From: Yersinia similis
GTDB lineage: Bacteria; Pseudomonadota; Gammaproteobacteria; Enterobacterales; Enterobacteriaceae
DNA length: 64,000 bases
Assembly: GCF_001053095.1 (NCBI RefSeq)
Contig: NZ_CGBP01000003.1
Coordinates: 1 to 64,000, forward strand
Direction: 5' to 3'
Below are positions 47,947 through 56,365 of the stretch, in pieces (positions within the stretch are counted from its first letter, which is position 1; every line of letters begins with the position of its first letter). The notes below the pieces were generated by a model, which searched no databases, was not told the DNA's origin, and saw only the letters and a list, made by a program, of their open reading frames with translations. The translations under genes were made by a program, and so were the position numbers.

Positions 47947-48078
47947 ATTTCAGCACCAACTGCAAAAAAACCGCCGAAGTGACAGTAATAACAAATTAAA
48001 AGGTGTTCAAATCAAGAAAAAAAAATTAATTAGAGATATGCAATCTCATAAAATTCGGCAAGTCTAATTTCTAAAAAG

Positions 48079-48141
48079 GCCCCCTCTTCAGGGCTGGCAA
48101 GTCCAGCCCTGAGATATTGCTTTTGGGGGCATAAATGCCCC
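48079..48141. terminator. Nested hairpins downstream of the glycosyltransferase gene
   Basis: Perfect 9-bp stem cagggctgg / ccagccctg (48089-48111), then ggggcat / atgcccc (48126-48141). Flanking ggccccc (48079) can also pair with gggggc (48125). ttttt on the minus strand follows the outer pair. Probable terminator of the minus-strand glycosyltransferase transcript and possibly of a converging one. Confidence 0.65.
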
Positions 48142-48208
48142 ATCAATACTTTTGGTTTAAGCAAACTAAATTATTCAGTTCCTAAAGCCATTAACTTAAA
48201 AAATATTT

Positions 48209-49198
48209 TCACCCTCTTCCAGACGAAAAATACAATGCAGTTAAATACAAGCGCACCAGTCGCCACATATCACTAACCCCGGAAATACCAGGTAGCAATC
48301 TGGGGAATATATTTATTTGAAATAATTTTTTTGAAAATTTTCCCTGCAATACTCTATCGGAAAGTTTATTTTTTAATAATGACCTAAGCTGTCCAGATTC
48401 TCGACGAGCCAGACTCAAGATCGCCTTATAAAGATTTTCATCACCTCTATTAGCCTCAGCCATATCAATAAGTTCAGAAATCACCTTGATATAACTATCA
48501 ATTCGACTTGATATTATCTCCTTAGATAATGAATTAGAAATTGAATTTATATTCCACCTATATCCGTAAAGAGGATTTTTATAAAATCCTACTCTCTCAG
48601 CCGCAATTGCCAACTGCGTTGTCCATAAAATGTCCTCATTCAATATCTTGGGAACAAATTTTAAATTATGCGCCTTCAAAATATCTGCCCTGATTAGCTG
48701 AAGCCAAACATTGTAAGGAAACTCTTTATGGAAAGCCGTACATTGAAGCCATTCCTTACCTGTAATGACACGCCCATGTGGCTGCAAAGACCACACGGTA
48801 ACGCCTCCCATATCATTTATGTCAGAGTGAAATTTAAAACCATTACCAATAAGTACGTCCAGCTTATTTTGTTTTGCATAGTCAAGCCAAGTTCGTATTG
48901 TATTTGGCATCAGGATATCATCACTGTCTATAAACATAATCCATTCGCCCCGGGCCTGTTTAATACCCGCATTCCTTGCGCATGAAAGCCCCATATTCCT
49001 CTGGTTAATAACCATCATGTTGGGTATTAATAACTCATAATGTTTCAGCAACTCCAAACTAGAGTCAGTAGAACCATCATTGATAGCTATCACTTCAAAG
49101 AAAACATCCTTTTGTTGTTGAAGAGAATCAAACAATGCAGGGAGATACTTCTCAGAATTAAAGACAGGAATAATAACACTAACCTGAATGTAACCCAT
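48209..49198 (-). CDS. Glycosyltransferase family 2 (prophage cargo, possible LPS modification)
   Basis: 329 aa from the ATG at 49198. The GT-A fold is clear: VSVIIPVFNSEKYLPALFDS, EVIAINDGSTDSS, GLSCARNAGIKQARGEW, and the metal-binding DxD-type FIDSDDIL. The C-terminal part is helical and basic with a hydrophobic end. The gene is more AT-rich than its neighbours and sits between tail-fibre genes, where lysogenic-conversion genes often lie. It may alter O-antigen or another surface glycan and so block superinfection; that role is inference. Confidence 0.85.
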   Translation of the reverse strand: MGYIQVSVIIPVFNSEKYLPALFDSLQQQKDVFFEVIAINDGSTDSSLELLKHYELLIPNMMVINQRNMGLSCARNAGIKQARGEWIMFIDSDDILMPNTIRTWLDYAKQNKLDVLIGNGFKFHSDINDMGGVTVWSLQPHGRVITGKEWLQCTAFHKEFPYNVWLQLIRADILKAHNLKFVPKILNEDILWTTQLAIAAERVGFYKNPLYGYRWNINSISNSLSKEIISSRIDSYIKVISELIDMAEANRGDENLYKAILSLARRESGQLRSLLKNKLSDRVLQGKFSKKLFQINIFPRLLPGISGVSDMWRLVRLYLTALYFSSGRG

Positions 49199-49308
49199 AA
49201 ACAACAACACCTTGTGATATTATTAGTAACACAAGGTATTTTAAACCGCTCATAATTTATTTGAAATAGATGAAATTTAAATTTCGCCCTTCACGTTCTA
49301 AGTTCCTA

Positions 49309-49887
49309 TTATACTGGTGTAACTGGCCAGTTAATATCTGGTGCATTTGAAATATCCAGTTGATCAATCAAAACTCGATATTTACGCCACGCCAGTAATT
49401 CGGCCTTGGTGGTTTCTGTGACCAGCCCAAGCTCAATACTGTCCTGCAATATCTGAATTTTGTCGCTTGCTTCGTTGAGCAAACCCCGTTTTTTTTGTCC
49501 TGCTTCTGCCAGATGATGTTTTTTCTCAGCATTTTCGTCTTTCACCCACTGTGAACCGTCCCAGCGGTCAAATTGATTGGTTGGCACCTGTCGGGTGCAG
49601 TTTTCAGGCAGCGGGCCGAGATTACTGATAAGCATGGCCTGCCCGTTGTCGGTGTGGTACACCCGCAAGCCACGATGGTCATCAACCAGAGACCATGACT
49701 CGCTCTCGGTATCAAATACGGCAATCTGCCCTTCTGGTGCATCCGGTGGCACAATCGTTGTGCAGTTGGCCGGTAGCCCCATGTAGGGCGGGATATGGGC
49801 GTCTCCGGCACCAATAAATTCCTGCGTATCGCTGCGGAAGCTATAAACCTTGAGGGTTCGGGTATGGTTGGCAAATTTAAAGGTCAT
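49309..49887 (-). CDS. Tail-fibre assembly protein (Tfa family)
   Basis: 192 aa from the ATG at 49887, which shares a base with the preceding stop (TAATG). MTFKFANHTRTLKVYSF, EFIGAGDAHIPPYMGLPANC and LLAWRKYRVLIDQLD with INWP near the end are typical Tfa features. Tfa helps fold the C-terminus of the adjacent fibre (49887-51224). Confidence 0.9.
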   Translation of the reverse strand: MTFKFANHTRTLKVYSFRSDTQEFIGAGDAHIPPYMGLPANCTTIVPPDAPEGQIAVFDTESESWSLVDDHRGLRVYHTDNGQAMLISNLGPLPENCTRQVPTNQFDRWDGSQWVKDENAEKKHHLAEAGQKKRGLLNEASDKIQILQDSIELGLVTETTKAELLAWRKYRVLIDQLDISNAPDINWPVTPV

Positions 49888-51224
49888 TAGGCGCACCTCA
49901 CGATGTAGTTAAAGGCAATATTTTTCACGGTGGTTTCGTTATTCCCTTCGGCATAGATGGTGATGTCATGACCATGCGGGCCAATATCGACAAAATGGTC
50001 GTGCGGGCCAATATGCGTTGAATGGGCATGATCACCAGCTTCTTGAGATGGGGGCCAATTGAACGCAGAGGAGGTTTCATCATCCCCTGATGTATAAATA
50101 CCTCTACCACCATAACGTGAACCTTGTGGCACACCATGAACATGCCTGCCTCCAGTGGTGGTGCTCTTGGTGCCGTAATCAAAAGTACTGGTTTGACGCC
50201 GCCCCAAATCGGTCTCTGAAACACGCCCGGTATGGGTGTGTGATTTATTCCCGTCCTGTTCGGTTGACAGAGCTTCACGCCCATCCGGTTTACCCTTGAT
50301 GGTTTGTCCGCGCATATCGGGTAAGCGGCCAGAAGGGTAGACTAACGCCAGCTTGGGGTAGCGCGTTGTATCAAATGATTGACCGGCACTAATTGTCCAC
50401 CCTTCAGGAGGGATATCTGAAGGCCATGGTAATTGAATACCTACGGGTAAATGATAGCGTTCATCACTCTCCGTCTGAGTGTAAACACCTATGTTATGAG
50501 CAAATTGAGGTTTATCCGGAATATCCTCGCCATTAGCTGATTTCTTCAGAAATAATGCTTCATCTACAACGCCATTACCGGGGTTTAAAACCAGGAATGA
50601 AGACATTTCTGGTGCAAAAACAACCACTACAGGAACATTTTTTACAATATCACCAGCCCACAACGGAACATGATTCCCCTTACATAAGGGATAAGTTCCC
50701 ATGACTCTCCCTGCAAGCGTCACCATTAAAGTTGCCTGCCCTGTATTAGTTTTTGTCGGCAAGACAAGAATCGGCGACCTAAGCACCCAGTCATTTGCAG
50801 AAGATGTCGATGGAAGTGATATCGTCAGGTTGTTCTCCGTGCCACCGGCCACTGCCGAAAGATAGTCCCCAGCCTGCAACTGCTCAACCTGAACAAAGTG
50901 TTGCTCAGAACCGCGTGTAGCAAAATTTGCTACCACGTCATTTAAAGACCAACCTTTGGCCGTGGTTCCCTCCTGACCTCGAACAACTGTCAATATGTCC
51001 TGCGATACAGCGATAAGATGGCAGATTTCATATACAGACTGCTGACTGTCTGTCAGCGTTATTTTTGCGTAAATATTATGGGAAATACTATCGTTTGATA
51101 TATCCGTTGTTAATAATTTTTGAAATATCTTTCCCGTTCCTGGCATTACAGTAATTCGGGTTTGTGATGCTGTAATATCCGATGCTAACGAGGAAACTAC
51201 ATTATTCCCAAAACCGATAATCAT
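49887..51224 (-). CDS. Phage tail fibre with collar domain and His-rich tip
   Basis: 445 aa. The N-terminal part (about 1-110) looks like a baseplate-attached region. A phage tail-collar domain follows (LPWPSDIPPEGWTISAGQSF, RYPKLALVYPSGRLPDMRG). The C-terminal tip is rich in His pairs (SHTHTG, HVHGV, HAHSTHIGPHDHF, IGPHGHD), which bind iron in such fibres. Ends NIAFNYIVRCA. It overlaps the next upstream gene by 4 bases. Confidence 0.88.
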   Translation of the reverse strand: MIIGFGNNVVSSLASDITASQTRITVMPGTGKIFQKLLTTDISNDSISHNIYAKITLTDSQQSVYEICHLIAVSQDILTVVRGQEGTTAKGWSLNDVVANFATRGSEQHFVQVEQLQAGDYLSAVAGGTENNLTISLPSTSSANDWVLRSPILVLPTKTNTGQATLMVTLAGRVMGTYPLCKGNHVPLWAGDIVKNVPVVVVFAPEMSSFLVLNPGNGVVDEALFLKKSANGEDIPDKPQFAHNIGVYTQTESDERYHLPVGIQLPWPSDIPPEGWTISAGQSFDTTRYPKLALVYPSGRLPDMRGQTIKGKPDGREALSTEQDGNKSHTHTGRVSETDLGRRQTSTFDYGTKSTTTGGRHVHGVPQGSRYGGRGIYTSGDDETSSAFNWPPSQEAGDHAHSTHIGPHDHFVDIGPHGHDITIYAEGNNETTVKNIAFNYIVRCA

Positions 51225-51847
51225 TTTTCAATCACCGTTATCGAATATTTATAAATAAATGGAAGTTTGACCTGCTGTTGATCTATTGCGTCCTTAAGGA
51301 AATAACCCACACCATTTCCATAATCAGGGATCACGATAGCAAAGACTCCACTCGCAACCGTCACACTGATATCAAATGTGCTTTGTAATGGTGGATCAAT
51401 ACCATTAGCACCATGAATAAATCGCGCAATACGTCTCTTCAGCCAATCAATACAAAAATGAGAACCATCACCTTTATAAAAATCCCATGTCAGGATGCGT
51501 TTAAAGTAATCATCCGGAACATACGAAGATGAACCGGGAACATAATTTCTCATAACAGCATAAGGGATCACATTATATTCAATGGTGTTATACACCCCGC
51601 GTGCAATAGCCTCTTCCGATACCTGAAGTAATGGCCGTTCAACACCATAAATTCCTAAAGCAACCCAATCCAATAACAAACCTGTTATTGACTCGGACGT
51701 CCAACAAGGCAAAGCAAGATTATTCAGTGAATCCAGATATTCTTGCGCAATTTCGTTATAAGCCTCAAAGAATGCAACAACATTCGGATCGTCTCGGTAC
51801 TGAATAAAAGGATAAGCAGGAATGATTTTATCAATCGGTAAATGCAT
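51221..51847 (-). CDS. Phage baseplate/tail protein (gpI / DUF2612-like)
   Basis: 208 aa. LLLDWVALGIYGVERP and the downstream FYKGDGSHFCIDWLKRRIARF block resemble P2 gpI or DUF2612 tail proteins that connect the J-type baseplate wedge to fibres. It overlaps baseplate J by 17 bases and the fibre gene by 4, consistent with one operon. Confidence 0.78.
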   Translation of the reverse strand: MHLPIDKIIPAYPFIQYRDDPNVVAFFEAYNEIAQEYLDSLNNLALPCWTSESITGLLLDWVALGIYGVERPLLQVSEEAIARGVYNTIEYNVIPYAVMRNYVPGSSSYVPDDYFKRILTWDFYKGDGSHFCIDWLKRRIARFIHGANGIDPPLQSTFDISVTVASGVFAIVIPDYGNGVGYFLKDAIDQQQVKLPFIYKYSITVIEK

Positions 51848-53057
51848 GTTTCTGAACTTGAATTTGCGAAGTTATTGTTGTGAAGTACGCATATGTATCA
51901 CTGTAAACCAAACTCGAACCTGTTGTAGGCGAAACAATATTGCCATTAATTCCTATCTGTACGTCGATCATGGATATTAAGGATGCATCAACAAGCTGTT
52001 TCACCGAATCCCTGAAAATATCCTGAATCTGAAGTAGGTTAATTGGATTACCGACTTCTATCGCATTGATGTAATCCGCAACATTCTGTTGTACAGCCAG
52101 AGAAATTCCCGCCGGGTCAACATAACTTTCAGATACAGTATTCCACGTAATAATGACAATAACGTTCTGTGAGGTCGGAATAACATAAGGAATTTGGTAA
52201 ACGTCAGGGGAAACCGTCAGTGAAACCGTTTTTTTCTCTACCGATGTCCCAGATAGGTTACTGACATCATTAGTCAAAACTGAAATATCCGGTACCGATT
52301 TATAGATGGCATAGGCCACTTCGTAGGGATCACCACCACCGACAACAACAACCCATTTCCCCAGTGATGACTGTCGACATGAAATGAGATTCTCCTGAAC
52401 ACCGCTGACAGACTTTAACAATGCTCTCAGGCAATCTGGTGTGCCCTGTACCCCTAACATCCCTGATGCCATAACCTGAGCGCGATACGAAGCCCACGAT
52501 TGTTCTTCCCTCCCCGGTAATCCGGCCGTAATATTTGTACAGGTGACTGGTTGTTCTTTGGGTACGGAAGTGATGACTTGTGTCACCGTTCCTTCAGGTA
52601 CAGCCCAAGCTCCTGAAATCGTCGCTAAGCAGTAAACAGGCTCCGTTTGTCCGCTATCTGGAATAGCTGTATCACGAGTAACAACATACTGATAGTTGCC
52701 GTCAGAAACGGTGAACCCCTTGGGGATCGCAAATCCCGGAAGCCCGGAAAATACGACATAAACAGATGTATTTGTACTCACTCCACGCTGTGCGCCATAT
52801 ATATTACCAAGCTGCATCAATAGCGGAATATTTGCACCGTAAGGACTGACCGAATTAATAAGATCAACACGTGCTTGATCTATTAATGCCAGCGCCCCAA
52901 CCGCTGTACTGGCTAAATCTGTTATCAATCCAGCTGGCAGGTTGGCCGTATATCCAGGCACCTTCTCAGAAACTCTGGTGATAAGATTTGCAAGCAAGGT
53001 TTGCGGGGACGTTGGCTGTGCCCCCGCGTTGGTCATAATAATTGGTATTTCTGACAT
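51831..53057 (-). CDS. Baseplate J-like protein
   Basis: 408 aa. LITRVSEKVPGYTANLPAGL, DLINSVSPYGANIPLLMQLG, PGREEQSWASYRAQV and IVTSVP-type strands are typical of baseplate wedge protein J of contractile tails. VQQNVADYINAIEVGNPI near the C-terminus is the conserved end. Confidence 0.9.
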   Translation of the reverse strand: MSEIPIIMTNAGAQPTSPQTLLANLITRVSEKVPGYTANLPAGLITDLASTAVGALALIDQARVDLINSVSPYGANIPLLMQLGNIYGAQRGVSTNTSVYVVFSGLPGFAIPKGFTVSDGNYQYVVTRDTAIPDSGQTEPVYCLATISGAWAVPEGTVTQVITSVPKEQPVTCTNITAGLPGREEQSWASYRAQVMASGMLGVQGTPDCLRALLKSVSGVQENLISCRQSSLGKWVVVVGGGDPYEVAYAIYKSVPDISVLTNDVSNLSGTSVEKKTVSLTVSPDVYQIPYVIPTSQNVIVIITWNTVSESYVDPAGISLAVQQNVADYINAIEVGNPINLLQIQDIFRDSVKQLVDASLISMIDVQIGINGNIVSPTTGSSLVYSDTYAYFTTITSQIQVQKHAFTD

Positions 53058-53115
53058 GATTGATCTTAAAGGATATATTATGAAAAGAAGTACTCTGCCA
53101 ATTTTATTTGGTGCA

Positions 53116-53463
53116 TTATGCCGCTACATCAATTCGATAACTGGTGCCGTTATAAAAAACCACATCTATGTTATATGTGGGATTATCGGCCCCATCGACT
53201 TTCGTAATAGCCAGTGAAGCAAAGTACCCGGCAAACTGCTGTTGAACCATGTTCACGTAATAATCCGGGTAAATCTGCTGGACAATGCACTGTTGCGCAG
53301 GAATACCGTAATTGGCGTAAAACGGCGATTCACCAAGACCCAGTTTTAGTGTTTGAATCAGTGTTGTCAGCCAACCGTAAGAGAAATCTCCATTCACGTC
53401 TGACTCAACAACTACCCATCTTTTATTACCGTTCTGATCGGTGATACGTCCCCATGTTCTCAT
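53116..53463 (-). CDS. Phage baseplate protein (gp25/W-like position)
   Basis: 115 aa. RTWGRITDQNGNKRWVVVES, GLGESPFYANYGIPA and VVFYNGTSYRIDV are seen in small baseplate proteins upstream of J. The order matches the place of gpW/gp25, though similarity is by context. Confidence 0.75.
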   Translation of the reverse strand: MRTWGRITDQNGNKRWVVVESDVNGDFSYGWLTTLIQTLKLGLGESPFYANYGIPAQQCIVQQIYPDYYVNMVQQQFAGYFASLAITKVDGADNPTYNIDVVFYNGTSYRIDVAA

Positions 53464-53470
53464 CGTACCC

Positions 53471-53608
53471 TCACCACCAGCGAATCTGCCCGATAAAATA
53501 TCCAGAAGCCAGGATCAGAAAGAGCAGCCAGATAAGCAAAAACTTCCAGGTGGACAATTTTTCAGTCATAACTCGAATCTCCCGAATCAGTTTGCTAAAA
53601 TCAAACAC
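53471..53608 (-). CDS. Small phage membrane protein (45 aa)
   Basis: GTG at 53608 after aaggagaaagc encodes a polar N-terminus (FDFSKLIREIRVMTEKL), one membrane helix (FLLIWLLFLILASGYFIG) and QIRWW at the end. It is not a shadow, because the stop precedes the next start by 7 bases. Possibly linked to tail or lysis functions. No family known. Confidence 0.65.
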   Translation of the reverse strand: MFDFSKLIREIRVMTEKLSTWKFLLIWLLFLILASGYFIGQIRWW

Positions 53609-53707
53609 GCTTTCTCCTTGCCTTATTCAAGGTTAGAAACAGAAAAACCCGACTGTTGGCCCAGCCGGGGTTTTGCTTTATGGAATGGGATTAAAAGTGA
53701 TCCGGTA

Positions 53708-54421
53708 TCAACCCGGATTCGGTTTCTTCGATGTGATCGTGCTCCCACCGCTTTGAACACCAGACACATTGTGATCGTGAGCGCTAACACTTACTCCATT
53801 AATTACTGCGTCATTCTGGACATTAAGCGGACCAATCAACGATGCTGCCGTGTTACTCATCTGGTCAGCATCCTGAACAATCGTCCCATTCAGATGTATT
53901 TTTCCGGTAAGGTAAATATCCTCAGCATTGAGGTAGATAGCGTTAGATTTTTGGCGTATTTCCTTCGGTGCGACAGTCACAGAACTACTGCCATCTTCCG
54001 TTTTCAAAACGCCGCCATCAGGACCATACAGGACGATTTTTCGTGGTTCCTCTTCTGACCAGCTCGTATTTGCTACTGGTACAAAAAACAGCGGTGTAAG
54101 CGACATCGAGTACGACAAGCTCGCCATACCGGTACCCAGACCAGATACACCACGTAGGGAAACATCAGCAGCAATGGTTACACCTTTGTCTCCAACTTGA
54201 ATCGGATAACGGATATATGGGAATGTCGCGACAGGGATTGTTATCTGGGGAAAATTAATCCCTTCAGGGAGCATATCAAATTGAACGGTGACAATCTGTC
54301 CCTTCACTACCACGACATGACAAGGGAGTTCTCGTCCTTTAAGTTGCGCTTGCGTTCTCTCTGACTCCGCCATCATCTCCGAGAGCGCTCTGATAAACGG
54401 TAATTTCTGAGAATTAGACAT
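53708..54421 (-). CDS. Baseplate assembly / spike protein V-like
   Basis: 237 aa. An N-terminal OB-type domain (CHVVVVKGQIVTVQFDM, RYPIQVGDKGVTIAAD) is followed by a beta-helix-like part and the tip VNG-VSAHDHNVSGVQSGG, typical of gpV/Gp138-like spikes with a His-x-His metal site. It pierces the host envelope. Confidence 0.85.
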   Translation of the reverse strand: MSNSQKLPFIRALSEMMAESERTQAQLKGRELPCHVVVVKGQIVTVQFDMLPEGINFPQITIPVATFPYIRYPIQVGDKGVTIAADVSLRGVSGLGTGMASLSYSMSLTPLFFVPVANTSWSEEEPRKIVLYGPDGGVLKTEDGSSSVTVAPKEIRQKSNAIYLNAEDIYLTGKIHLNGTIVQDADQMSNTAASLIGPLNVQNDAVINGVSVSAHDHNVSGVQSGGSTITSKKPNPG

Positions 54422-54430
54422 CGCCCCTCA

Positions 54431-55435
54431 TTACCTTGCCAGGTTTTCAGAATAAGCCTCAAACACCGTCACCCATGCATCACCATCAGCGGTAAGGTAA
54501 GCACCTATATGTCGAACAGACCTGATCAGGAACTTACCCGAAAAGGTCGTCGCATTTCTGGAAATAACACTAGGCGCTGTCGTGTTTGTCATCAAAATTG
54601 ATGATGCTCCTGAATACAATCCTTGGGGAAGTTCAACAACATCACTGCATCTAATATCACCCCGTAACGGGCATTTGAAGCTCACAGTAAAAGGCTTGAT
54701 CCATGTTGGCTGCCCAATGAGTTCATTACGTTCAATTTTTTTAGGTTTGTCCCAATTTGCCGATGCGCTGTCATAAATACGTATCCGTTCTGATAACATG
54801 GTTATATCAACGCCGCTGTAATTAGCCTTGCGCATCATGGCAATTGAAGCATTCCTGACAAGGATCGCTAACGAGCCAATATCTGTATACGTCCCCGACC
54901 ATGGTTCAGGTAACACAAGATTATCGCTCACCGAGCACTCTGTTATTTTTCGGGGGTACGCCTCCTGCAAGGCACGCACTAGCACATCCCCTAATTTCTC
55001 TCCCATTCTCCCCTCCCCCTTGATAGCAACAGGTTTACCGTCATCTGTCGTCCGGGGTGTCGGGTTTATCACAAGGTTTAAGGTCTGATTCATGCCGATC
55101 CAATTGGCATACGCAATATAAACCTCACCGTAAATTATCTCTCCCTGCTGCTCTGGCTTTGCCAACGGCAAACCGGCAGTAAACCCAGCGAACATTTTGA
55201 CCAGACATCCTTGCAAATTAACGCTTTGCTGTAGCATTTCGATTGGCAAACCATAAATCGTTAACAAAGTTCCTGAACTGACTGTATCCAAACCAGTAAT
55301 AACCACATCAAATTCGATGTGTAACCCGTATCCGGGTGTCCTGCTGGTATCAAATGGCCCAATCGCCCTACCCTTTGAATCCACCGGCGGTTTCCCTGTT
55401 TTGGGGTCAACAATTTCAAGTCTGTAATATCGCAT
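54431..55435 (-). CDS. Baseplate hub-type protein
   Basis: 334 aa. YYRLEIVDPKTGKPP, GYGLHIEFDVVITGLDTVSS, IYGEVYIAYANWIGMNQTL and RSVRHIGAYLTADGDAWVTV are found in hub proteins that bind the spike. It starts on the stop of the next upstream gene (TAATG). Confidence 0.78.
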   Translation of the reverse strand: MRYYRLEIVDPKTGKPPVDSKGRAIGPFDTSRTPGYGLHIEFDVVITGLDTVSSGTLLTIYGLPIEMLQQSVNLQGCLVKMFAGFTAGLPLAKPEQQGEIIYGEVYIAYANWIGMNQTLNLVINPTPRTTDDGKPVAIKGEGRMGEKLGDVLVRALQEAYPRKITECSVSDNLVLPEPWSGTYTDIGSLAILVRNASIAMMRKANYSGVDITMLSERIRIYDSASANWDKPKKIERNELIGQPTWIKPFTVSFKCPLRGDIRCSDVVELPQGLYSGASSILMTNTTAPSVISRNATTFSGKFLIRSVRHIGAYLTADGDAWVTVFEAYSENLAR

Positions 55436-55701
55436 TACGAAACCTCGAACTGATTACTACTCTCGCGATAAACGAGTTTTCTGGGTGCATAGGACAATGC
55501 CAAATTGATATCGTATTCATCCGGCGAACCGACCAACGGGCAATACACCACTACGTCACCGGAACTATCTTTCAGTTGGATGTAATATCGATTGGAGTAA
55601 AGGTTGTAAGGAACTGTGGCAAATAACGTTATTGAGCCAAGCGTGACGGTAAACTGAAAGGGTTCTCGTCCGTTGGGTTTAAAAGGGATCAGCGTTGTCA
55701 T
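55435..55701 (-). CDS. Small baseplate protein (plug-type)
   Basis: 88 aa from the ATG at 55701, overlapping the upstream gene by 4 bases. LIPFKPNGREPFQFTVTLGS and RYYIQLKDSSGDVVVYCPL look like phage baseplate-plug proteins (about 100 aa, all-beta). The longer upstream frame is rejected because of the overlap. Confidence 0.75.
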   Translation of the reverse strand: MTTLIPFKPNGREPFQFTVTLGSITLFATVPYNLYSNRYYIQLKDSSGDVVVYCPLVGSPDEYDINLALSYAPRKLVYRESSNQFEVS

Positions 55702-56360
55702 ATCCCGAACTCCTGCGTGAACTGTCTCCCGATACCAGACCAAGAAAGCACTCCGTCTGGCGGCACCCCTTTATCGAATTTATCAAGCAAACTTCCCAGC
55801 ACAGACTCCGTTTGTTCAATCGACGAAAGCGGCTGCTCAAATTCAATCTGCCAGGTATGCTGAACCTGTTTGTTCTGCTCTGAAAATCCCGATGTATCGA
55901 TGAATGAACGCATAAGGCAGCGTGTATAGATGAATGACGGCGTCATAACCGTGTAACAGCCACCACTTTGGTTATGCATATCAAGCGCCATCTTTAGTGC
56001 GGTAAAGGTCATCCCTTTGGTGGAGTAACCGCCATCTTGCGTGGAGGCAGGTCGAACCATCTGCATCACGATACGGTTAGGTTTTCTAACAACAGAATTC
56101 GCGGCAGTAACCTGATTATAAAAATTCAGGTTACTAATATCCTGCTGCACCAATGTTGTTCCTGCCATTGGCGTAAATGCAGCCATTGAACGGTTTCTTA
56201 TTTCTCCATGCAGTAACCCATTAGCAATACTCAGTCCTTCTGTTAATACAGCTATTGGCATCACACCACCGGGAATATCCGCCGCAATACCATCAACCAA
56301 TAAAATAGGGGACACTTCAAACGCGAGTTTGAATGCCTGTCCGAAATAATTTAATGACAT
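55698..56360 (-). CDS. Phage tail/baseplate protein
   Basis: 220 aa. AFKLAFEVSPILLVDGIA, GGVMPIAVLTEGLSIANG and TLVQQDISNLNFYNQV occur in tail-region proteins between the tape measure and the plug in contractile prophages. Exact role unknown; probably hub or tape-measure-cap function. Confidence 0.75.
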   Translation of the reverse strand: MSLNYFGQAFKLAFEVSPILLVDGIAADIPGGVMPIAVLTEGLSIANGLLHGEIRNRSMAAFTPMAGTTLVQQDISNLNFYNQVTAANSVVRKPNRIVMQMVRPASTQDGGYSTKGMTFTALKMALDMHNQSGGCYTVMTPSFIYTRCLMRSFIDTSGFSEQNKQVQHTWQIEFEQPLSSIEQTESVLGSLLDKFDKGVPPDGVLSWSGIGRQFTQEFGI

Positions 56361-56365
56361 GTGAC

